DNA from: DASSNR01 sp036278935
GTDB lineage: Bacteria > Gemmatimonadota > Gemmatimonadetes > Gemmatimonadales > Gemmatimonadaceae
Length of the DNA stretch: 29,965 nt
Reading direction: 5' to 3'
NCBI GenBank assembly: GCA_036278935.1
Contig: DASUKA010000080.1
Location: 1 to 29,965 of the forward strand
Of this stretch, positions 1 to 8,349 are shown piece after piece (position 1 is the first letter of the stretch; the number at the start of each line of letters is the position of its first letter). The position numbers and the translations under genes are program-made. Below the pieces are notes generated by a model. It did not search any database. It was not told the origin of the DNA and worked only from the letters and a program-made list of their open reading frames with translations.

Positions 1-1118
1 AGGTCGACCGGGTCGGGGTACAGGCTCCACGTGCCGCCGAAGAACTCGGGATGATAGATCTGCAGCGCGAGCGATTCCCACCCACCCGTGGAGCCGCCGG
101 TGAGCACGCGCGCATACGGCAAGCGGATGATGCGGAAGTGCGTCTCCAGGTATGGGATGAGCTCGGTCAGGATCGCGTCGCCGTAGGGGCCATCGTTGGC
201 CGAATTCACCGCGTAGGAGTCGTCGTAGTACGGCGTGGGGTGTTGAAAGGTGATGGCGATGAAGCGCGGGAAGTGGTCCGATGTCCATTCCCGGTAGAAC
301 TCGTAGCCGGTCTCACGGTTGTACGCAGCCAGTCGCGCCCGCGCCCGCGGGGGGATGGGCGTGCTGTCGGTCGTGAAGCCGAAGGGCGCGCGCAGGCTGA
401 AGTGGCCCTGGTCGTATACCACCGGGTAGTGCGTCTGCGGGTGCGTGTCGTAGCCCTTGGGCAGGAGTACCACCGCGCCCAGATACATCGGGTGGCCCCA
501 GAACTTCGTGAGCAGCGCGCTCTGGATCTTCACGTGCTTCACCCACTTCGTGTCCGGCGGCACCTGCACGGGCGGCAGCACGCGCGTGAGCGAGAGCGGA
601 ATGGTGTAGCCCGAATCCGGGTCGAGGTGCACGCGCCTGGGCGCGCTCGCGAGGTTTCCGGGCGACCTGTTCCACTGCTGCCCTTCCCACTGGTCCATAT
701 GCGCCCAGATGGTATGCCCATCGGCGCGATGGAACTGCGTGTAGACGTTCATCACGGCCTGCACCCAGTAGTCGCCCGCGGGAATGTCGCGCAAGGACTG
801 CACCGGGTAGCCGAGCGTGGTGTCGCCAATGGTGGCGCTCTCGCCGGGGTCGAGTGCGCTCACGTCGACGCCGAAGAAGGGCGGGCTGCTGGTGTACGCA
901 GCGGCCTGGAGTCGCGGCTCCGGTGCCGAGTCGCGCGTGATGATGACGAACACTCGGCCGGTGATCGGCTGCGCGTGCACGCTGGCAGGAAAGGAGACGG
1001 TGAATTCGACGGGCGCCGCGCGCGCTCCTGGCGCGAGGTCGCCGGATGCCGACGCTGCGCCGCCGAGGAAGAGTGTGCTGCACGCGATCACCGTGGTTGT
1101 CGTCCACCATGCGTTCAT
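1..1118 (-). CDS. Exported putative esterase (alpha/beta hydrolase fold), 3' end outside window
   Basis: The frame opens at an ATG at 1118 and stays open to the window edge, giving about 372 visible residues. The first ~24 residues look like a Sec signal peptide: a hydrophobic stretch ending in Ala-rich ASA. The C-terminal part resembles the putative-esterase (enterochelin-esterase/esterase D-like) family: it contains the nucleophile elbow GGSTGGW with the likely catalytic Ser near residue 343, preceded by PYLETHFRI and followed by ALQIYHPEFFGG. The remaining catalytic residues must lie beyond the edge. The N-terminal ~170 residues are a beta-rich region before the hydrolase domain (starting near HPMYLGAVVLLPKGY). 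The gene is read away from the vapBC pair; a weak -10-like TAGATT lies at 1148-1153 on this strand. The protein probably hydrolyses an ester in the periplasm; the substrate is unknown. Confidence 0.8.
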   Translation of the reverse strand, partial: MNAWWTTTTVIACSTLFLGGAASASGDLAPGARAAPVEFTVSFPASVHAQPITGRVFVIITRDSAPEPRLQAAAYTSSPPFFGVDVSALDPGESATIGDTTLGYPVQSLRDIPAGDYWVQAVMNVYTQFHRADGHTIWAHMDQWEGQQWNRSPGNLASAPRRVHLDPDSGYTIPLSLTRVLPPVQVPPDTKWVKHVKIQSALLTKFWGHPMYLGAVVLLPKGYDTHPQTHYPVVYDQGHFSLRAPFGFTTDSTPIPPRARARLAAYNRETGYEFYREWTSDHFPRFIAITFQHPTPYYDDSYAVNSANDGPYGDAILTELIPYLETHFRIIRLPYARVLTGGSTGGWESLALQIYHPEFFGGTWSLYPDPVD

Positions 1119-1248
1119 CCAGCCGCTCCGGGAAAAAGGCAGGGAAGAATCTATGCTATGGAGAGGCGCTGGCGAGCGGCCGCGCGAGATAATGAGGCGT
1201 GCCGGGACGACGTGTTCTATTGGCAGCGGTCCGAGCCGCGCGATGTCG

Positions 1249-1689
1249 TCACCCGATCGCCACATCCAGCGGATGCCGCCATCTGAGCCCCGGGAACCGC
1301 GCGAAGTCGCGATCGGTCGTGATCCATTCACACCCATGCTCGATCGCCAGCGCGGCCAGGAAGGCATCAGCGACGAGGTTGCCCTTCGCGCGCCCTGCGG
1401 TGCAGAGCTGCGTGAAAATGTCCCAGTGGCGTGGACCGGGACGCAGGATAACGCTGTTCGGCTGCGCCCGTAGGGCGGCCGCGAATGCAAGGGCATGGTT
1501 GAGCGGCGTTGCCGGCTCGAATACGCGCGGATGGGTCAGAACGCGCAGTACCCCGCTCAACACGAGATCCGCCACACCGAAGGGCTCGGCAGCCGCGGCG
1601 CGCTCGCGCAGCCAGTCACGAAACTCGGCGTGCCGCGGCGACTCTACGCGGAACGCGTACACCAACACGTTGACGTCGCAAAGAATCAC
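1249..1689 (-). CDS. vapC: VapC-family PIN-domain toxin (putative ribonuclease)
   Basis: The product is 146 residues from a GTG start at 1689. This start puts ILCDVNVLVYAF at the N-terminus, as in PIN proteins; the open frame extends upstream only as an antisense-like tail overlapping the antitoxin. Acidic residues of the PIN site are visible: D5 (CDVN), D41 (ADLVLSGVLR), D108 (LVADAFLAAL) and D126/D128 (TTDRDF). The LVLSGVLRVLTHPRVF stretch is typical of one VapC subgroup. PIN toxins are Mg-dependent RNases, usually cutting tRNA or rRNA, and are held inactive by their antitoxin. The gene starts 22 nt after the stop of the RHH antitoxin on the same strand, so the two form a standard antitoxin-first operon. 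Confidence 0.88.
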   Translation of the reverse strand: MILCDVNVLVYAFRVESPRHAEFRDWLRERAAAAEPFGVADLVLSGVLRVLTHPRVFEPATPLNHALAFAAALRAQPNSVILRPGPRHWDIFTQLCTAGRAKGNLVADAFLAALAIEHGCEWITTDRDFARFPGLRWRHPLDVAIG

Positions 1690-1711
1690 TGACAGCCCCG
1701 GTCGGACGACG

Positions 1712-1954
1712 TCACGAGTCGGTGCGCTCCATGAGGTCGAGGAGCGCAGCGGAATCGTCGAGATCAACTCCGGGTCGGAGCCGGCCGCCGCCGTCGAACG
1801 TCGGGATCGCAACGTCCTGGGCGCCACGCGGCCGCTGCACGAGGGCGACCCGCACGGCGTCTTCAACGAAATCGTTCAAGGAGCGCCCCGTAGCCGCCGC
1901 GCGCGACTTTGCTTCGCGCAGGATGCTTGGATCGAGCCGAATGGTGGTCCGCAT
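1712..1954 (-). CDS. vapB: VapB-type ribbon-helix-helix antitoxin
   Basis: The product is 80 residues from ATG 1954. MRTTIRLDPSILREAKSRA is the beta strand plus first helix of a ribbon-helix-helix DNA-binding domain, and RSLNDFVEDAVRVAL is the second helix. The C-terminal part (PGVDLDDSAALLDLME) is the toxin-neutralising tail seen in VapB proteins paired with this VapC type. A GTG at 1969 would add five residues (MTFKC); ATG 1954 fits the family better because the beta strand normally starts at the first residue. The gene precedes vapC and sits behind a promoter/operator-like AT-rich stretch, so it likely represses its own operon. Confidence 0.88.
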   Translation of the reverse strand: MRTTIRLDPSILREAKSRAAATGRSLNDFVEDAVRVALVQRPRGAQDVAIPTFDGGGRLRPGVDLDDSAALLDLMERTDS

Positions 1955-1990
1955 GCATTTAAATGTCACATAACATCATGAAAATGTCAA
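1954..1990 (-). promoter_or_regulatory. vapBC promoter and candidate autoregulatory operator
   Basis: On the minus strand a perfect TTGACA (1990-1985) stands 17 nt ahead of GACATT (1967-1962, weak -10), which would place the transcript start at or next to ATG 1954. Two copies of TGACATTT (1989-1982 and 1968-1961) lie 21 nt apart, two helical turns, and a perfect 10-bp palindrome CATTTAAATG covers 1956-1965. The stretch is strikingly AT-rich against its surroundings. RHH antitoxins commonly bind such repeated sites; binding here is inferred. The LMF-gene stop codon is only 8 bp away. Confidence 0.55.
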
Positions 1991-1997
1991 CATGGGG

Positions 1998-3557
1998 CTA
2001 CGGACCAGCCTGAAGCTGGATGGCGCCGGTGGAGTCTCGGACGGCGACCGGCGCGTAGAGGCCGAGCAGCGTGCGATTCCACCATCGCCCGGTGCGGCGC
2101 CTGGTGGCCAGGTCGGTGAACGAGTACTGCCAGAGTACCGCGCGCACCGCGCTCGGTGGTGCGTCGCCGAACGGATTGCCGCGAAAGAGCGCGAGTACGC
2201 TGGGGGAATTTTCGAGCAGGCGGATCTGCGTGCGCACCACCCACGGGTCGTTGCGCCACGAGTCGAGTGAGGCGAACCAGAGGTTCCAGTCGAAGCGCGG
2301 CTGGTACGGCGCGTAGATACCCGGCGGCGCTGAAGGGTCCTGCGGCTTGTAGCGGAACGGGTAGGCGGTCCACGCGACGCCATCGCGCGTCCCCTGGAAC
2401 TCGATCTCGTAGCGCGCGGGAGTCATGGTCGCAAAGAGCGCGTAGTCGTTCGCGATGCGGAAGGGCGCGATCACCCGGTCGGGCAGCGTGAGCAGCGTGG
2501 GGAGCGGCGTGAAGAGCGCGACCTCGGAGACTACGGTGCCATAGAAGATCCAGGTGAACACCGCCGCCACGCCCCAGAGGCGCCACGGCGCGGCGCGGCG
2601 ATGCTCCGAGGAGGGGAGCGGCAGGCGCAGATGCGCGAGCGCGCGATCATCCAGCAGGAGCAGGCCCAGCACCAGCACCAGATAGTTGAGAAAGGCGTAG
2701 TTGGCGGTGAGGATGATCGCGATCTGAAAGGGGGTGACGATGAAGAAGCACGCCAGCCGGAAGCGACGCGGCAGCCAGGCCAGCCAGACGATCCCCAGCT
2801 CGACCGCCAGCGTCAACAGCGTCACGAACGCGTGAAAGGGGTGCGGCAATTGTTGGACGTACCAGCCGATCCAGGTGGGGAGCGGACCGTTCTGGTAGTA
2901 GTGGTCCATGGCGGTGAGGTTGCGCCACGATGGGTCGCCGCTCGCGAGCTTGGCGATGCCCGATTCGAAGTAGATGCGAAACCACTCCCAGCGGAGCAGG
3001 AAGAGCGCGGCGGGTGATGGCGGGCGCGCGGCGCCCAACCCCGGCCAGAGCCCCGGGGGCGAGAAGAAGATCGCGATGAACCCCGCCGCCAGCAGCATGC
3101 CGTCGGACTGATACGACGAGAACACCTGCAGCGCGCCAATGCAGGAGAGGTAGAAGAGCGTGCACAGCGCGCACGCGAGCCGCGGCCAGAGGTTGAGGGT
3201 GAGCGCCACCGAGCAGACGATCCCGGCGGCGACGAGCGCGGTGAGTGCCCCGTGCCCGCTCGCGATCCAGAGGAGCGTGGGCGCGAGCCAGAAGCGCTCG
3301 ATCGAGGGATACGCCTGCGCGACTGCGCGCAGATAATCGCCCGCGGGGAGGATGCCGCGGGGGCCGATGAGCCCCTGGATCTGGAACGCGAAGGAGAAGA
3401 ACGCGGAGAAGAAAATGAGCCCCAGCGCGCGGAGCACGATCCAGCGCGGCCACAGGTAGCTCGTCGTGCCCGGCGCCGGCGGGCCGAACCAACGCGCCGG
3501 CAGCGATCGCGCGTGTTGGCGCTCCTCGTCTGGACCGCTCTGCAGGGGCTCTGTCAT
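1998..3557 (-). CDS. Lipase maturation factor (LMF) family membrane protein
   Basis: The product is 519 residues from ATG 3557 (MTEPLQS); ATG 3584 would add nine residues. It shows the LMF1/DUF1222 pattern: an N-terminal hydrophobic segment (WIVLRALGLIFFSAFFSFAF), GLIGPRGILPAGDYL, several membrane helices, the conserved LFLLRWEWFRIYFESGIAK with SGDPSWRNLTAMDHYYQNGP, and a C-terminal globular part with YEIEFQGTRDG, FRYKP, PRFDWNLWFA and LLENSPSVLALFRGNPF. Human LMF1 (about 567 aa) is an ER protein needed for lipoprotein-lipase folding; the role of bacterial relatives is not known and no lipase lies beside it here. It is read divergently from the ADOP permease remnant with 54 bp between. Confidence 0.88.
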   Translation of the reverse strand: MTEPLQSGPDEERQHARSLPARWFGPPAPGTTSYLWPRWIVLRALGLIFFSAFFSFAFQIQGLIGPRGILPAGDYLRAVAQAYPSIERFWLAPTLLWIASGHGALTALVAAGIVCSVALTLNLWPRLACALCTLFYLSCIGALQVFSSYQSDGMLLAAGFIAIFFSPPGLWPGLGAARPPSPAALFLLRWEWFRIYFESGIAKLASGDPSWRNLTAMDHYYQNGPLPTWIGWYVQQLPHPFHAFVTLLTLAVELGIVWLAWLPRRFRLACFFIVTPFQIAIILTANYAFLNYLVLVLGLLLLDDRALAHLRLPLPSSEHRRAAPWRLWGVAAVFTWIFYGTVVSEVALFTPLPTLLTLPDRVIAPFRIANDYALFATMTPARYEIEFQGTRDGVAWTAYPFRYKPQDPSAPPGIYAPYQPRFDWNLWFASLDSWRNDPWVVRTQIRLLENSPSVLALFRGNPFGDAPPSAVRAVLWQYSFTDLATRRRTGRWWNRTLLGLYAPVAVRDSTGAIQLQAGP

Positions 3558-3611
3558 GTTCACCGGCCTTGCGCGCTCATGCATCACCGATGCAGCATAA
3601 CGACATTCGCC

Positions 3612-5593
3612 ATGCTTTCCCCAGCCCTGGCCCTCCGCCATGCCTGCCGGCGTCTGTCGCGCGCGCCGGCCTTCACCATCGCCGCCGTGCTCACGCTCGC
3701 GCTGGGCATTGGTGCCACGACCGCGGTATTCAGCGTGGTGAACGGCGCGCTGCTCCGCCCGCTGCCGTACGACCATCCCGAGCAACTCGTGGACCTGTCG
3801 CACAGTGTCGTCATGTCGGGCGTCTCGCAGTTCCCACAATCCGACGCGACCCACCAGGGGCGGCGCCCGTGGTCATCATCTCGCACCGGTTGTGGGAACG
3901 AAAGTACGGAGCCGATCCAGGGATCCTCGGCCGCCGCTTGACGATCAACGGCGTCTCGCGAGAAGTGATCGGCATCATGCCGGCGAGCTTCCGCTTCCCG
4001 AACGCCGGCACCGAGCTCTGGCTCCCGCTCGTCTTCGATCCGGCCCACACGCAGCCGGCGAGCTTCAACTACAACGCGGTGGCGCGGCTCAAGCGCGGCG
4101 TCTCGCTCCAGACCGCGACAGCTGATCTGCAACGGGTGTTGTTGCGACTCCCGGAAGCGTATCCGAGCGAGTTGACCGCGGCGGCCATCGCCCAGATTCA
4201 CATGCATCCGGTGGTCCAGCCGCTGCGCGATACCGTGGTCGGTGATATCGGCCGCGTGCTCTGGGTGGTGCTCGGCACTGTGGGTTTCGTACTGCTCATT
4301 GCGTGCGCCAACGTGGGCAATCTCTTTCTCGTGCGCGCCGAGGGGCGCCAGAAGGAGCTGGCCGTACGGCGCGCGCTCGGTGCCAGCCGGGCCGCCGTTC
4401 TTTCGGAGTTCTTCTCCGAGGGATTCGTGCTCGCGGCGCTGGGCGGCGCGATCGGTGTCGCGCTCGCAGTCGCCGGGACGCACGTGCTTCAGTCCCTCGG
4501 CGCCGGGATGAATATTCCGCGGCTCGCCGATGTACGGGTCGACGGGATGGTGCTCGCGTTCGCCGCGGCGATCACTGTATTCGCCGCGCTCTTCTTCAGC
4601 GCGCTTCCCGCGGCGCGCTCAGACGCAGTGGGCCTCTCCGCGATCCTCGGGGAAACCGGACGCTCGGCGACCGTGGGACGCGAGCGGCATCGCGCACGCA
4701 ACGCGCTCGTCATCGCGCAGGTGGCGCTCGCGCTGGTGCTCCTCACCGGATCGGGACTCATGGCCCGGAGCTTCGCGCGGCTGCGCTCGGTGAAGCCGGG
4801 CTTCGATCCCGCGCATGTGCTCACCTTCCGCGTGACGCTGCCGTACGCCACGTATCCCTCGAACAGCAGCGCGGCCGCCCGCTTCTTCGTCCGCGCACTC
4901 CACGAGATTGCCCGCGTTCCCGGCGTGCAGGCGGTGGGCATCACCTCGAAAGTCCCGCTCGACGACGAGGGACAGGACCACAGCGCCGTGTGGGTGGAGG
5001 ACCATCCCACACCGGTGGGCGGCGTGCCCAATGCACACCCGATCGTCTACGCGACCGCCGGCTACTTCCGGGCGCTCAGGATCCCGCTCGTCACCGGACG
5101 CCTGTTCGACGAGCCCGTGCTCACGCGCGGTCCGAGCGACGCGATGGTAAGCCGTACCTTCGCCGCGCGGTACTGGAACGGAGAGAGCGCCATAGCCAAA
5201 CGTGTGCGGCCGGATGCGGCGGCCCCCGGGGCGGGGCCATGGTACGGCATCGTCGGTGCCGTGGGGATCTACGGGGTCATCTCGTACATGGTGAGCCTGC
5301 GCACGCGCGAGATCGGCATACGGCTCGCGGTGGGCGCCGCGCCTGCCGAGGTGCGCCGCATGATCCTGCGTCAGGGCGTGGCCGTCGCGGGGCTAGGCAT
5401 TCTCGCCGGGCTCATCGGCTCCGTGGCGCTCACTCGATTTCTCGCCGCTCTGCTGTTCGACATCAGCCCAACGGACCCCGTCACGCTGTTTGGCTCGGCC
5501 GCGCTGCTCGTCGCCGTGGTCATCGCGGCAAGCTGGATCCCCGCGCGGCGGGCGGCGGGAGTGGATCCAGCGCTCGCGCTCCGCGCGGAGTAG
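3612..5593 (+). pseudogene. Broken ADOP-type FtsX/MacB permease with two internal deletions
   Basis: The N-terminus (ATG 3612, frame 3) reads MLSPALALRHACRRL then SRAPAFTIAAVLTLALGIGA and SVVNGALLRPLPY, the normal start of ADOP permeases (macrolide-export-like FtsX family). After FPQSDAT (about 3846) the homologous text stops; it resumes in frame 2 at GAAPVVIISHRLWERKYG and runs to 5593, so the segment between the two, usually some 80-90 residues, is missing and the frame is shifted. A second join lies near 5247-5266, where PWYGIVG is followed directly by AVGIYGVISYMVSLRTREIG; intact homologues carry roughly 100 more residues of periplasmic domain and a transmembrane helix start there. The remaining core (SFRFP, VLLIACANVGNLFLVRA, ELAVRRALGASR, SLRTREIGIRLAVGA) is well preserved. 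It is most likely a recent pseudogene; a misassembly would look the same. Confidence 0.8.
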
Positions 5594-5611
5594 AGAGGCG
5601 GGAGAGGAGAA

Positions 5612-5697
5612 AGGAGAAAGGAGACGAGGAGCGATCGCCTCGGGAGAGGCGCGCTCCCCAGGGGGCGTTCCGCCTTTCTCCTCGTCTCCTTTCTCCT
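5612..5697. terminator. Bidirectional terminator-like inverted repeat between convergent genes
   Basis: A perfect 20-bp inverted repeat (5612-5631, purine-rich, AGGAGAAAGGAGACGAGGAG; 5678-5697, its complement) encloses 46 nt that hold a second small hairpin, CGCCTC-GGGA-GAGGCG (5636-5651). It fills the gap between the permease remnant (stop 5593) and the ClC gene (stop 5709), which converge on it. There is no U-tract; termination is inferred from position and stem strength. Confidence 0.6.
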
Positions 5698-5708
5698 CTC
5701 TAGCTCGT

Positions 5709-7610
5709 CTACGCCGGCTTCGCCCGCGCCCCCCTCAGCCGCCCGAACACGATACTCCGCTGCTGACGGTTGGCCAGCTGCAGCCGGCGCTCGTGCGCCG
5801 CGAGCAGATCGCTCCGCGTGATGAGTCCCGCCACATGGCGGGGATCCTCGCGGGAGACCACGGGAAGCCGCCCAACGCCCTCGCGCACCATCTGGTCCGC
5901 CGCCTCACGCAGCGAGTTGTCCTCGTAAACGACCACGGGCGGGCGCTTGATCAGCTCGCGCACCAGGCACGTCATCTCCAGATCGGTGTCGAGCAGATCG
6001 CGCCGTGTGATGACCCCCACCAGCTGATCCTTGGCGTTGACCACCGGGAATCCCTGGTGTCCGGAGCCCGGCGCCCGTGCGGCCATCCAGTCGCGTACTT
6101 CCTCCACCGCATCGTCGGCTTTGAGCGCCACGACGTCGCTGGATTGCACGTCGCGCACGAGCACCTGATCCAGAAAGTCCGCCTCGTACTCCGACGGAAT
6201 CCGCGTGCCGCGTCGCACGAGCTTCTCCGTCATGATCGTGCTGCGCATCATGAGGAGCGACACGAGATACGCCGCCGTGCCGCCGCCCAGCAGCGGCAGC
6301 AGCCCCAGCGGCTGGCGGGTGGCCTCGAAGGCGAAGACGATGGAGGTGAGGAGCGCGCGCGAGGCACCCGCGAAGACGGCCGCCATGCCCACCAGCGCCG
6401 CGATGCGCGGGTCGATGCCGAGATTCGGTGCTATGGCATTCGCGCCCACGCCCAGCAGCGCGCCGATGCCGCCGCCCATGGTGAACAACGGCGCCAGCGT
6501 ACCGCCGGAGGTGCCGCTTCCGAGCGCAATGGCCCACGAGACGAACTTGAGCACGACGAGCGCCACCAGCGACATCCCCAGCACGTGGCCGGAGAGAATG
6601 TGCTGGATGTTGTCGTATCCCACGCCAAGCGTGCGCGGATCGAAATACCCGATAATGCCCACGGCCAGCCCGCCAATGGCGGGCCACCACATCCAGTGAA
6701 CGGGGATGCGGTCGAAGGCATCCTCGATCACGTACACGGCGCGCGTGATGTACACGGAGGCAAAGCCCACCAGGGCGCCGAGGAACGTATAGACGGCCAA
6801 CGCACTCCCGCTGGGCTCCGTGATGTTGGGCATCGGGAAGACGGGCTCGGTGCCAAACAGCCACACGTGCACCGCCATCGCCGTCGCCGACGCCAGCGCC
6901 ACGGGGACGAGCGACCGCGCGCGATACTCGAACAGGAGCAGCTCGATGGCCAGCAGCACGCCGGACACCGGCGTGCCGAAAATCGCGGTCATCCCGCCTG
7001 CCGCACCGGCCGAGAGCAGGATCTTCCGCTCGTCGCCGGTGATGCGAAGGAACTGGCCGATGAGCGACCCGAACGCCCCGCCCGTGGCGATGATCGGTCC
7101 CTCTGCGCCGAACGGCCCCCCCGTGCCGATCGCGATGGCCGAGGAGATCGGTTTGAGCAATGTCACGCGGGCCGGCACGCGGCTCTCGTTGTAGATCACC
7201 TGCTCCATCGCTTCGGGAATGCCGTGGCCGCGGATGGCCGCGGAGCCGTAGCGCGCCATGTACCCCACGATGATCCCGCCGATGGCGGGAATCACGATGA
7301 TCCACAGCCCGATGTGCGTTCCCGACGGCGAGTGAAAGCCGGTGGTGAACTGCCCGAAGAACGAGACGTTGGTGATGAAATCGATCAGCAGGATCAGGAG
7401 CTTCGCGATGACGCCGGCAGCGAAGCCGACCAGGATCGCGATGGCGCTGATGAGAACGATGCGGCGGTTGCTTTGGACCGTCTGCCCCTGCTGTGGCAGA
7501 TGAATGGCTTCGAGGGCGGGCTCCAGGGCAGGAGCAACAGGCAGGCCAGTGACCGTATTTTCGGGCTCTACCTCGGAATCATGTGCCGTAGGCGCTTCGC
7601 TGGATGACAT
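5709..7610 (-). CDS. ClC-family chloride channel/antiporter with tandem CBS domains
   Basis: The product is 633 residues from ATG 7610. The membrane part (about 50-460) carries the three anion-path motifs: GHGIPE (128-133), GPFGAEGP (165-172, with the gating Glu at 170) and SGTSGGTLAP (365-374). The C-terminus has two CBS repeats (about 486-545 and 551-608, with QLVGVITRRDLL and HVAGLITRSDLL) that in this family bind adenine nucleotides and tune transport. In E. coli ClC the inner proton glutamate (E203) follows E202 in IIEEM; here the aligned text is AIELLL, with Leu in the E203 position, which would favour channel or altered-coupling behaviour. It is a single-gene unit, convergent with the permease remnant. 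The start has no clear Shine-Dalgarno. Confidence 0.92.
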   Translation of the reverse strand: MSSSEAPTAHDSEVEPENTVTGLPVAPALEPALEAIHLPQQGQTVQSNRRIVLISAIAILVGFAAGVIAKLLILLIDFITNVSFFGQFTTGFHSPSGTHIGLWIIVIPAIGGIIVGYMARYGSAAIRGHGIPEAMEQVIYNESRVPARVTLLKPISSAIAIGTGGPFGAEGPIIATGGAFGSLIGQFLRITGDERKILLSAGAAGGMTAIFGTPVSGVLLAIELLLFEYRARSLVPVALASATAMAVHVWLFGTEPVFPMPNITEPSGSALAVYTFLGALVGFASVYITRAVYVIEDAFDRIPVHWMWWPAIGGLAVGIIGYFDPRTLGVGYDNIQHILSGHVLGMSLVALVVLKFVSWAIALGSGTSGGTLAPLFTMGGGIGALLGVGANAIAPNLGIDPRIAALVGMAAVFAGASRALLTSIVFAFEATRQPLGLLPLLGGGTAAYLVSLLMMRSTIMTEKLVRRGTRIPSEYEADFLDQVLVRDVQSSDVVALKADDAVEEVRDWMAARAPGSGHQGFPVVNAKDQLVGVITRRDLLDTDLEMTCLVRELIKRPPVVVYEDNSLREAADQMVREGVGRLPVVSREDPRHVAGLITRSDLLAAHERRLQLANRQQRSIVFGRLRGARAKPA

Positions 7611-8021
7611 GTAGATGGTGAACTGCCAAATATCGCTGCCGCCGCGGCGGGCGACATGGTGAAGGAATCAATCAGAAGAGATCACAAATGCCCAGAATAC
7701 TACATAATAACGTTATTCGCTTCTGGATGCCGGTCACGACTCCTGCGTCAGGTGACTGGTGCGCCGACGAATCGCGTACCGTGGACGCCGCGCGCTCGCG
7801 CCTTCACAGGACGACCGCCGGGGAAGGCGAGATACCGGCCCATCGGTGTAGGCCGGCGCGAGCGTCCTTGGGGCAGCGGGCGGCACACGCGTGCGGGCCA
7901 GACAGCGCCGCCCGTGCGCGGCATGTGCCTTGCCCGATGAAGGGCGAGCATACCGGTGGTGCCGCGTACGCGCATCCCGCCCGACCGGTCGACGTACTGC
8001 CAGAGTGAGGGGGCGCAGCAG
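7611..8021. other. Intergenic region with AT-rich palindrome
   Basis: No convincing gene was found. The first 100 bp hold the divergent upstream region of the ClC gene; an AT-rich island at about 7663-7730 contains a perfect 12-bp palindrome AATAACGTTATT (7706-7717) overlapping a -10-like CATAAT (7703-7708, plus strand). The rest (7735-8005) is GC-rich with short open frames on both strands that lack codon bias and recognisable motifs. A GAGGGGG Shine-Dalgarno at 8008-8014 belongs to the next gene. Confidence 0.5.
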
Positions 8022-8336
8022 ATGGCGCAGGCCAAAGGACATCAGAAGGGTCCGCAGGATCACGCCGAGGGAGAGCACGGGCCCAGAACCGAGCACCGCA
8101 TTGCCGAGGAGTTGCAGTCGGGGCCGCACGAGGAACCGTGCCCGGACACGGGGCCGCGCGTTGGCGGCCACCACCTGTACGAGGGACGCCAGCAGCACGA
8201 CGAGGCGGAAAAGAACAGCGAGAAGACGCGGCTCAGCAAGAGTCTGGAGGACCGGCATCGGAGCCGCGAGGACTATCAGGTGCGTGGCGGGGACGAGGGA
8301 GATGTGAATTCCCGCCCCAAGCCGCAGGACGACTGA
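8022..8336 (+). CDS. Small, highly hydrophilic protein of unknown function
   Basis: The product is 104 residues from ATG 8022, preceded by a purine-rich GAGGGGG 7 nt upstream. The reading frame ends 13 nt before the UdgX start, so the two are probably co-transcribed. The protein is almost devoid of hydrophobic residues and rich in His, Glu, Gln, Asp, Arg and Lys (GHQKGPQDHAEGEHG, GHHLYEGRQQHDEAEKNSEK), so it is probably disordered or a loose helix. Third codon positions are mostly G/C, as expected for a real gene here. No family was recognised. The opposite strand is also open across this stretch and hydrophobic, but it runs into the UdgX start and looks like the antisense image. Confidence 0.55.
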   Translation: MAQAKGHQKGPQDHAEGEHGPRTEHRIAEELQSGPHEEPCPDTGPRVGGHHLYEGRQQHDEAEKNSEKTRLSKSLEDRHRSREDYQVRGGDEGDVNSRPKPQDD

Positions 8337-8349
8337 CAGGACGAAGGGA

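Noticed and set aside
313..1110. Minus-strand 265-residue frame inside the esterase region
   Set aside because: Arg/His-rich translation; the frame one base off encodes a signal peptide and esterase motif.
5490..7607. Very long plus-strand open frame opposite the ClC gene
   Set aside because: The translation is Arg/His/Gly-rich without motifs, while the minus strand encodes an evident ClC protein; it is the antisense image.
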